Shown here: one piece after another, positions 8,653 to 15,107 of the stretch | How the letters are laid out: each line of letters starts with the position of its first letter | Position numbering within the stretch: position 1 is the stretch's first letter | Assembly (NCBI GenBank): GCA_964458795.1 | Contig: CAYWJW010000030.1 | Location: forward strand, 1 to 18,970 | Reading direction: 5' to 3' | From: JAJTHY01 sp964458795 | GTDB taxonomy: Bacteria > Pseudomonadota > Alphaproteobacteria > Rickettsiales > Midichloriaceae | Length of the DNA stretch: 18,970 nt | Notes under the pieces: generated by a model | The model's database searches: none | Seen by the model: only the letters and a program-made list of their open reading frames with translations | Told to the model about the DNA's origin: nothing | Translations under genes and position numbers: made by a program

Positions 8653-8973
8653 ATGTTTAAGAATAAAATTGCAATAAACTATAAAGTGGTCACCGTAAAC
8701 GCGGTATTACTGCTGCTTATTGCGTATTTTATCTTTCACTCGCTTAGTGGAGATCGGGGAGTATTTGCATACTTCAAGCTTAAGAAAACCTTAAAAGAGC
8801 AAAGCGCAGTAGCAGAATCTCTCACGCAGGAGCGCACGCAACTTGAGAAAACTGTAAAGAACCTCCACCCTAATTCGTTAAATACGGATTTTCTTGATGA
8901 ACTCGCAAGAAGAGACTTAGGTCTTGTGGGGGAAGATGAAAAGGTTATTTATCTAAACCCTTCTAACCCTTAA
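8653..8973 (+). CDS. ftsB: FtsB/DivIC septum formation initiator family protein
   Basis: FtsB is a bitopic division protein that bridges FtsQ and FtsL and activates septal wall synthesis. The 106-residue product has one membrane helix at about 13-30, then a coiled coil (about 43-70, with the EQSAVAESLTQERTQLEKTV heptads), and a conserved C-terminal part with LDELARRDLGLVGEDEKVIY, which is the family signature. The start ATG is not preceded by an obvious ribosome binding site. Diverges from secG; the next gene downstream has its own promoter. Confidence 0.88.
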   Translation: MFKNKIAINYKVVTVNAVLLLLIAYFIFHSLSGDRGVFAYFKLKKTLKEQSAVAESLTQERTQLEKTVKNLHPNSLNTDFLDELARRDLGLVGEDEKVIYLNPSNP

Positions 8974-8981
8974 AAACTTCT

Positions 8982-9010
8982 TTGAATTTTTCATCAAAAA
9001 ATAGTATAAT
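8982..9010 (+). promoter_or_regulatory. Sigma-70-type promoter of the ubiquitin-like gene
   Basis: TTGAAT (8982-8987) and a perfect TATAAT (9005-9010) are exactly 17 nt apart, placing transcription start near 9017, about 20 bp before the ATG at 9037. This is the best promoter match in the window and argues that the gene is well transcribed and independent of ftsB. Confidence 0.75.
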
Positions 9011-9036
9011 CGAGCCAAAATAATGGAAGAGCTACC

Positions 9037-9786
9037 ATGAAAATTTTTATAATAAATTCTCAAGGCTTAAATTGTGAAGTAACAGTCAACTCAAACGATA
9101 CAGTTGAGAGCTTGAAGAAAGAGATATGTGAAGCTATAGGAGTAGAGGTTAAAAAGCAAAGGTTAATATTTAATGCTAAAGAGTTAACAGATGATGCGAA
9201 AACTCTACATGACTATGGAATAGTAGAAAACTCACGCATAACTATGGAGATTAGGTTTTATATTACTATAATGTTTGGAGAAAAGTTCTATCCAATGGAG
9301 TTTGAGCCTGGTAAGACAACTATTAGAGAGTTAACCCAAAGATTCGAGAGAGAAGTTGTTCAACCAGAAAAGCTTGGGCACCATATTGGTAAAACAAGAG
9401 AAGATTCTCCATATAAGAAGGTAGCAGATGATGTAATATTAACTCAGTATCATGATGGAAAATTCATATGTAGTAATAAAGATAAAACACTAACGTACAA
9501 TGGTAGTCAAAAGCCTGACGAAAAGGTTAAAGAACATCATGAAGATAAAACTCAAGAGAAACCATCTAGTACTAGCAACCAAGCTCTTTTAATTAATGTT
9601 GAGGTAGGTGCTTTTGCGGGATTATGTGGGTCTCTTGTCGGCTATGCATGGAATGCACACTCAACTAGCGGTATAAGTTCTATTTTTCAAGAAGCCTCTC
9701 CAAAGATATGTATAGCTGCCACAGTTATAGGTGGGGCTGTAGGAGCTGGTTTGCATTATTATAATGCGTCTGGTAGAAGTGTCTAA
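9037..9786 (+). CDS. Membrane-anchored ubiquitin-like domain protein
   Basis: Residues 1-73 form a ubiquitin-like domain that aligns with eukaryotic ubiquitin without gaps up to position 53 and with one inserted residue after that. By hand count about 26 positions are identical, including G10, D21-T22, K27, I30, G35, Q41-R42-L43-I44-F45, K48 and L50. K6, K11, K29, K33 and the K63 equivalent are absent. There is no diglycine tail: after R73 the chain continues into a second beta-grasp-like segment (about 74-145, with EFEPGKTTIRELTQRF resembling the ubiquitin EVEPSDTIENVK region). A polar linker (147-183) and two small-residue-rich membrane helices (about 188-206 and 224-241) follow. No Sec signal peptide. 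Start is set by GGAAG 7 nt upstream. The domain suggests imitation of host ubiquitin-fold adaptors; delivery route and partner are unknown. Confidence 0.85.
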   Translation: MKIFIINSQGLNCEVTVNSNDTVESLKKEICEAIGVEVKKQRLIFNAKELTDDAKTLHDYGIVENSRITMEIRFYITIMFGEKFYPMEFEPGKTTIRELTQRFEREVVQPEKLGHHIGKTREDSPYKKVADDVILTQYHDGKFICSNKDKTLTYNGSQKPDEKVKEHHEDKTQEKPSSTSNQALLINVEVGAFAGLCGSLVGYAWNAHSTSGISSIFQEASPKICIAATVIGGAVGAGLHYYNASGRSV

Positions 9787-9833
9787 AATTCGGAAAAAAC
9801 AAGGTCAAGCTTAACAATTTTGTAACATATTTG

Positions 9834-9842
9834 TGATATACT
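9834..9842 (+). promoter_or_regulatory. Extended -10 promoter of the 928-residue protein gene
   Basis: TGATATACT (9834-9842) matches an extended -10 element (TG, one base, TATACT). TTAACA at 9811 is 20 nt upstream, too far for a good -35, which fits an extended -10 promoter. Transcription would start about 20 bp before the GTG at 9868. Confidence 0.45.
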
Positions 9843-9867
9843 AAATCATAGATTAGTAGGAGCATAA

Positions 9868-12654
9868 GTGAAGGAAGTTGTTTTGTTTGAACAAATAACT
9901 GAAGAATCCATGCCAGATGTTATAGAAACTTTGGCAGGTGATTTTGCTCGTCTTAAGATCTCTAACACAAAAGATATCAAAAATGGTGTGCTAAAGCAGC
10001 TATTAAATTCACTGAATGAGAAGCAGCCATTCAGTCTAGATATTGTCCTCAGCAAAACAGTATTAGATAGCTTATCGGCAAAGCTATTGAAGAATATCTC
10101 TTCCATTGCAACTTTCCCAGTAATTCTAATGGATGAAAAAGAATCAGGAGAGAGTGCTGAATTGAGTGATTCTTTAATGGTTTGGGGAATTTATAGTAAT
10201 TTCCAAGATGAGCTTATCAGAAATATTCAAGCTCATAACCAAGCTCATTTGGATAGAATTATAGATGAAGCTAAAGAAATGCATAAGAGATCCCACGAGG
10301 AAAAATTGCCGGATTTTGAGCTTAAAAGGAAGAGAGAGTTTGATGTATACGAAGGTGAGTTAGTTGAAAATAAAGAGCTACTAGGAGGAAATGAAGCTAA
10401 CTTGGAATTTGGACTTAAATTTTTAACACCTAAAGCTGAAGAAGAAGTCCATAAAAATAAATACAAAGACTTTAACACAAATAATCCACCTGTAGGATGT
10501 GTTGTAAAGAAGACTAATAAAACTGAGCTTGAATTGGTGCTAGATTATGATGAGGAAGAGGCAAGGGATATAGATGTCTTCACTCCTAAACCCAGCACTA
10601 ACACTGCTATTATATATAAAGATAAAAGATTTCAGAATTATGTAGAAAATAGCCCTAATTATCATAATGCTCATATAAGATTTGGAGATAGAGCAGCTTC
10701 ATTAATTAATAAAGGTATCCATAATAGGGAATTTAAGGATGTAGTTACGGAATATGTACGTAAGCTTTCTCAAGTGGATATACTATTGAATGACGCAAAT
10801 TACCTATATTGCCTGCTTAAGATTGAGGAATATGCTAAAGAAAAAAGAGAATGCTTAATAACATTCCTTACTATAACATACAATCACACTTCCCATTTAA
10901 TAGATATTCTAGCTGCTTTTGAAGTTTTCTGGGCAAAATTTGAAAGGCTCTGTGATAGTGAGAGTATATGGGAAGGACGTGATAAAATTAATCATCTTAT
11001 TTATGATTTTTGTGGCCAGCATAGCACAATAGTGTGCATGGAGAGATTGCTAACAATTTTAATAAATGCGGCAAAATCAGGCAAGCTAGAAGAACAATTA
11101 AACGTTGGATCTTTAGAGCTTAGGTGTAAAGAGTATAACGGTGCATACTACGCCTCTGAATATGAAGGTGAAATTGTTGTTAGCAATAACACACTTTATA
11201 CCATGCTATGTGAAGCTGCAAAAAAAGGGGATTTAGCAGCTGTACGTAGTTTGTATGCGCGTAAAATTTATCCGATAGATTATGATAAAAGGACCATCCC
11301 TATAATACATGCAATTCAATCACCTAATGTTAGGATGAAAAAGTTTTGTAGAAATAGCAATATGCTTGGTTTCCTACAGGATAGATATGTGTTGTTGAAG
11401 TTATTTTCTATTGAGAGAACTTTTCCAATAGAAATAGTAAATATAATAATGTTATCCTATCACCTGGAAATATCTACTATCTGTCATACAAGAGTAATTA
11501 ATGTATTGCTTCATTATACACCTTTGTGTGAAATACGGCAGGGGGGTAGAAAAGAGGTAACAAGTTATGCGATTGAAAGTCGCAATTTTGAAATTATTAG
11601 AACAATGACGGTATCATGGGACATGCTGGTTCAAAAAGATGATGTTATAGAGTTAGTGAAACCTAATGATCTGGACAATCTAGAAGATATAATGCTCTGG
11701 CTTAATAGTTACCTTGTTAGCTGCAACTTTGACTGCACTTCCGAGAAGGCTATGAGTTGTATCTTTAGTATATGCGATAAACTTGAATCTTATCCATTGG
11801 CATGGGAATTTCTAGATAGATGTGTGGAAGAATTTGGAGTGCAAGTAAAACCTAATTTTGCCCGAAGCGCTACTAGGTTTATATGGCACGTAGAGAACAA
11901 AACACATTTGCAGAAAGCGAAGATTGTGGCAAAGTTCTTTTTAGATAAAAGTGAAGAGATTAATAGCGAACAGTTTCATATTGGGTTTACCATGTTAAAC
12001 GAAGCTATGGAAGGACAGCTTGCTACTTGGTCTAGTAAGATAATAAAAAAATCTAATGAACTAATGTATTTCATACTGGATGAGTGCAAGCTTAATATTA
12101 AGGATAAAGCTTATGATAAGCTTCTTATAAATATGATAAAACACCATACAAGGGGCCTTGATATTAATGATATTGATATGAAAGCTGGTGTACAAACGTG
12201 TCTAAAGTTAACAGAACCTTTGGTCGAAAGAGGGCTTGATTTAGAAAGGCAATTTCAAAATTGTGATGAAGAGTATAAAGCAGTATTAGAAGAATTAAAA
12301 GCTGAAGGTAATTTGCCTAAAAAGAAAGAGCCTGGTTTGGGTGGAATACTTGATGGGTTTACGGAATCTATATATAAGTATATGGCTAAAGAGAAGGTGG
12401 ATAAGAATTTTGCGCCAGTAGTTTTTTTTGTAGGTATACTAAGCAGCTGCCATCTTATGGCTAGAGATTGGAGTATGCCAGCAAATATAATGGATATAGT
12501 AAGCGGGATAATGTGTATGGGGGCAAGCGGGATAATGTGTATGAAGGCACGTAATATAGCTAAACAATACTATGATGATTACAAGGCAACTCGTAAGTTA
12601 GAGGAAGAAAGAGAGGCGCATGGCTTAGGAGCTGTAGGCGGCATGAGTGCATAA
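9868..12654 (+). CDS. Large protein of unknown function with ankyrin-like segments and C-terminal membrane hairpin
   Basis: I do not recognise a family over the full 928 residues. The start is a GTG with a strong AGGAG 5 nt upstream. The N-terminal part (1-230) is charged and probably partly coiled coil (about 115-160). Residues about 443-480 (with CEAAKKGDLAAV and a DYDKRTIPIIHAI turn) and about 560-580 (TSYAIESRNFEIIRTM) resemble single degenerate ankyrin repeats. The rest looks mostly helical. The C-terminus has two hydrophobic stretches (about 848-864 and 874-893), the second containing a duplicated octapeptide SGIMCM-x-A, then a charged tail. It lies 81 bp after the ubiquitin-like gene on the same strand, has its own promoter-like sequence, and shares with that protein a C-terminal membrane hairpin. 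A host-directed or membrane-tethered role is inference. Confidence 0.7.
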   Translation: MKEVVLFEQITEESMPDVIETLAGDFARLKISNTKDIKNGVLKQLLNSLNEKQPFSLDIVLSKTVLDSLSAKLLKNISSIATFPVILMDEKESGESAELSDSLMVWGIYSNFQDELIRNIQAHNQAHLDRIIDEAKEMHKRSHEEKLPDFELKRKREFDVYEGELVENKELLGGNEANLEFGLKFLTPKAEEEVHKNKYKDFNTNNPPVGCVVKKTNKTELELVLDYDEEEARDIDVFTPKPSTNTAIIYKDKRFQNYVENSPNYHNAHIRFGDRAASLINKGIHNREFKDVVTEYVRKLSQVDILLNDANYLYCLLKIEEYAKEKRECLITFLTITYNHTSHLIDILAAFEVFWAKFERLCDSESIWEGRDKINHLIYDFCGQHSTIVCMERLLTILINAAKSGKLEEQLNVGSLELRCKEYNGAYYASEYEGEIVVSNNTLYTMLCEAAKKGDLAAVRSLYARKIYPIDYDKRTIPIIHAIQSPNVRMKKFCRNSNMLGFLQDRYVLLKLFSIERTFPIEIVNIIMLSYHLEISTICHTRVINVLLHYTPLCEIRQGGRKEVTSYAIESRNFEIIRTMTVSWDMLVQKDDVIELVKPNDLDNLEDIMLWLNSYLVSCNFDCTSEKAMSCIFSICDKLESYPLAWEFLDRCVEEFGVQVKPNFARSATRFIWHVENKTHLQKAKIVAKFFLDKSEEINSEQFHIGFTMLNEAMEGQLATWSSKIIKKSNELMYFILDECKLNIKDKAYDKLLINMIKHHTRGLDINDIDMKAGVQTCLKLTEPLVERGLDLERQFQNCDEEYKAVLEELKAEGNLPKKKEPGLGGILDGFTESIYKYMAKEKVDKNFAPVVFFVGILSSCHLMARDWSMPANIMDIVSGIMCMGASGIMCMKARNIAKQYYDDYKATRKLEEEREAHGLGAVGGMSA
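12502..12549 (+). repeat. In-frame 24-bp tandem duplication
   Basis: Two adjacent 24-bp units (12502-12525 and 12526-12549) share AGCGGGATAATGTGTATG and differ at only two of the last six bases (GGGGCA against AAGGCA). Each encodes eight residues (879-886 and 887-894) inside the second hydrophobic segment of the 928-residue protein, so the duplication lengthens that segment by about two helical turns. Confidence 0.9.
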
Positions 12655-12727
12655 ATTTTAAAAATTTACTTAACAATCTAATAATTATGCTTAATACTTA
12701 AGTTATAGGTAATAGATTGATTAGATA

Positions 12728-13369
12728 ATGTCTAAAACTTTAGAATTTTCAGAACTGTTAATTACAAAAATATGTCATGACTTAGCAGCTCCAATCGGGG
12801 CTATATATAATGGCATTGAATTCATAGAATCGGAAGGTGTTTACGATATAAGGGACAATAAAGCTTATGATTTAATTGCATCTAATGCGGAGATTGCGAG
12901 CAATAAAATTAAGTTCTTTAGATATATATATGGCAAAAGTGATTCAAATAGTGTGATAGATATTCTAACCTTAGAATCGCTTGCTATTGATTTTTTCGCA
13001 AACAGCAAGGTTTCTATTGTTTTTAATAATGAAAAAAATGCTGAACAGCCCATACAGCTTACTAATCATATTGGTAAGCTCGTACTAATTTTGGCATATA
13101 TCGCATCTGGTTGCATGATCTATGGTGGAAAAATAAATGTTTATTTAAGACATGGAAAATCTGGGAAGTTGCTTATTATAGAGGGTGTATCAGAAAAAAG
13201 TATAAAACAAGATCCAGAGATAGATTTAATACTAAATAAGCATGAGATAAAAGATGTTAAACTTAGCAATATTGTGATTCATTTGGCTGCCATCATTGCA
13301 ACTGAATTGCCCGGAAAATTTCATATATCTCAAAGAGATACCTCTGTAAAATTTGAACTAGAGTTTTAG
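12728..13369 (+). CDS. chpT: Histidine phosphotransferase ChpT
   Basis: ChpT relays phosphate from the hybrid kinase CckA to the response regulators CtrA and CpdR, which set cell-cycle state in alphaproteobacteria. The 213-residue protein has the dimerisation helix with the phosphorylated histidine H17 in ITKICHDLAAPIGAIYNGIEF-like context, followed by a degenerate HATPase-like domain that does not bind ATP in known members. Length agrees with the family. No clear Shine-Dalgarno sequence precedes the ATG. Its 3' end overlaps tsaB by 4 bp in convergent orientation, so the two genes share their stop codons. Neither cckA nor ctrA lies nearby, as is usual. Confidence 0.85.
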   Translation: MSKTLEFSELLITKICHDLAAPIGAIYNGIEFIESEGVYDIRDNKAYDLIASNAEIASNKIKFFRYIYGKSDSNSVIDILTLESLAIDFFANSKVSIVFNNEKNAEQPIQLTNHIGKLVLILAYIASGCMIYGGKINVYLRHGKSGKLLIIEGVSEKSIKQDPEIDLILNKHEIKDVKLSNIVIHLAAIIATELPGKFHISQRDTSVKFELEF

Positions 13370-13944
13370 AAATATGGTGCTTTTACATAGAGTGGTTCAA
13401 TTTTATCATTAAATATTTTGTTTTTAGTATTAGGGTCATTAAATAACTTAAGAATGACTGAAGTGTTAGGTAGTAGGTTTGGATCTTTGTAGTGACCTAT
13501 TATCTTATAATCAGAGATTTCATCTAGCTCTGCTTTAGTCATAACTTTTATATCGCCTATAGCATCATGGTTAAGAAAGGTTTGAACATAGTAAGTATCG
13601 CTGCCGGCACGTATAGTAGAAAGCACTTTGCCTTTGTAGTCTGCATTTAAGGTTGCAAGAGTTGAGCATGCATAAGAATCGCATTGATTCATTGCTTGTA
13701 AGCCAAGTGCAAATGAAAGACCTATTCTAATCCCAGTAAAGCTGCCAGGTCCATTAGTTGCAATAATGGTATCGATATCTGTAACCTGCATTTTACAACT
13801 ACTCAAGATCTCTCGAACAGTGCTTGCGAGTAATTTCGATTGCTGATTATTCTCTGTGATAGTTATTTCCTTAACTAGCTTCGATGATACAGCTAAAGCT
13901 ACTGATAGGCTGCCAAGACAAGTATCAATTATTAGAATATTCAT
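13366..13944 (-). CDS. tsaB: tRNA threonylcarbamoyladenosine biosynthesis protein TsaB
   Basis: TsaB is the scaffold partner of TsaD in making the t6A modification at position 37 of ANN-decoding tRNAs, including the tRNA-Lys(UUU) in this window. The 192-residue protein starts MNILIIDTCLGSLSVAL and has the family motif NGPGSFTGIRIGL at 64-76. The C-terminal part is short and divergent, as is common in this family. The ATG lies inside the end of the upstream PfkB-like gene (20-bp overlap), which suggests cotranscription and coupled translation. The 3' end overlaps chpT by 4 bp. Confidence 0.92.
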   Translation of the reverse strand: MNILIIDTCLGSLSVALAVSSKLVKEITITENNQQSKLLASTVREILSSCKMQVTDIDTIIATNGPGSFTGIRIGLSFALGLQAMNQCDSYACSTLATLNADYKGKVLSTIRAGSDTYYVQTFLNHDAIGDIKVMTKAELDEISDYKIIGHYKDPNLLPNTSVILKLFNDPNTKNKIFNDKIEPLYVKAPYF

Positions 13945-15031
13945 ATAATATTTTCGATAAGTTGCTTTGAGGATTGCGCCCCACTTGCCGTATTATATAC
14001 GAAGCTGCGCTGGCTGCAAGCTTGCCAGATTCTTCAATTGATTTACCATGCACATAGCCATATAAGAAACCCGCAGAGAATGCCGCATGAGACCCAGTTT
14101 TATCTATGATTTTTCCAGATTCAGCATTGCTTGCATCTATATAGTATATTTCCTTGCCTCTTACTGCAACAGCTCCTTGTGCGCCACGTGTTACCACTAT
14201 TAGCGTATTGAGCTTACTGATTTCAGCAAGCATAGTATCGAAATCTTTAGTGCTCATAAGTTCTAATATTGATTGATCATTTGTCATTACCACGTCCATT
14301 TGACCAATTAAATTAAGAAAATCTTCTTTATATTTCTTAGCAAATAGCGGATCAGAAAGCATTAGTACACGCTTAGTTCCAACTCTTTCTGCGGTTTTAA
14401 AGGCTCTAAGTATAACCTTTGATTGCGCCATTCCGTCCCAAAGGCTGGCTTCTGCCACTATCATTTTATAGTCTTTAATATGGTGATATTTTATATCATT
14501 TTGGCTAATCTTGGCGCCATGTCTATTTATTAGTACATGCGTTGCTACACCATCAGGTGTGACATATATCAGATTAGTCATAGCTTCATGATCAAAAGTG
14601 GTTGGTTTATTCGTAACTTTTATGTCTAGAGTATCAAGAGTGTTTAAGAATTGTTTGCCATATTCATCATCAGCAAGCACAGTACTAAAAGTAGCTTTGC
14701 CGCCAAGGCTTGCATACACAAACAAAAGGCTTGCCACTTCTCCGCTTGGTGTGCTGGTATATTCTTTTAGATTATCCTTTAAGGTTGTCCATGTTTCTCT
14801 ATCTATGAAGGATAGAGAGCCCTTTTGTATAGTATATGGAACCGTTAGATGGCGCTTGATATAATCATCATCTACAAAGGTTATAATATCTATTTCAGAC
14901 AAGCCAATTCCCATTATATCGTATGGCCTATTTGCAGTATAGGTATCACTAGCATGGCTTAAAGTGCCTAGTGTGATGCCAAGCAGCACTAAAACAAACG
15001 CAACCATGCGATACGCGCTACTAATATTCAC
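13925..15031 (-). CDS. PfkB/adenosine-kinase-family protein, probably exported and catalytically dead
   Basis: The fold family is clear: the 368-residue protein aligns along its whole length with alphaproteobacterial PfkB sugar/adenosine kinases (PYDIMGIG near 36, VYASLGGKATFSTVLADDEYG, LMLSDPLF, VMTNDQ, VVTRGAQGAV, AGFLYG). Two features are wrong for a kinase. First, residues 10-27 form a hydrophobic segment ending in S-H-A, a good Sec signal peptide with cleavage after A27. Second, the DTTGAGD catalytic loop is DKTGSHA (310-316), so the base aspartate is alanine A316 and the anion hole is altered; the substrate motif SGGSAANT is SGEVASLL (96-103), and GIGN is GIGL (41-44). Starts: GTG at 15031, but a strong AGGAGGTGA overlaps it; ATG at 15007 and a non-standard ATT at 15025 are alternatives. 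Overlaps tsaB by 20 bp. Confidence 0.8.
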   Translation of the reverse strand: MNISSAYRMVAFVLVLLGITLGTLSHASDTYTANRPYDIMGIGLSEIDIITFVDDDYIKRHLTVPYTIQKGSLSFIDRETWTTLKDNLKEYTSTPSGEVASLLFVYASLGGKATFSTVLADDEYGKQFLNTLDTLDIKVTNKPTTFDHEAMTNLIYVTPDGVATHVLINRHGAKISQNDIKYHHIKDYKMIVAEASLWDGMAQSKVILRAFKTAERVGTKRVLMLSDPLFAKKYKEDFLNLIGQMDVVMTNDQSILELMSTKDFDTMLAEISKLNTLIVVTRGAQGAVAVRGKEIYYIDASNAESGKIIDKTGSHAAFSAGFLYGYVHGKSIEESGKLAASAASYIIRQVGRNPQSNLSKILYEYSNN

Positions 15032-15036
15032 CTCCT
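15029..15036 (-). promoter_or_regulatory. Strong Shine-Dalgarno sequence overlapping the pfkB-like start
   Basis: On the minus strand AGGAGGTG (followed by A) is nearly the full complement of the 16S rRNA 3' end, but its GTG is the first in-frame start. At normal spacing (5 nt after AGGAGG) the codon is ATT (15023-15025). The next ATG is about 21 nt further on. The actual start therefore needs data. Confidence 0.6.
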
Positions 15037-15107
15037 CTTATAATAATTCAGGTAGTAAATTACATGCTTTTAAAGAGAAAGTGAAGAGAAATCAAGTGGT
15101 AAAAGCT

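Noticed and set aside
9037..9258. Ubiquitin-like domain as a ThiS/MoaD/TtuB-type sulfur carrier or a bacterial conjugation-operon ubiquitin
   Set aside because: There is no C-terminal diglycine, and no E1-like, E2-like or JAB protease gene in the window; similarity is much closer to eukaryotic ubiquitin.
9811..9826. TTAA-N7-GTAA resembling a CtrA binding site, and TTAA-N7-ATAA at 12670-12684 before chpT
   Set aside because: Both have a mismatch in the second half-site, and TTAA is very common in DNA this AT-rich; no support beyond the presence of chpT.
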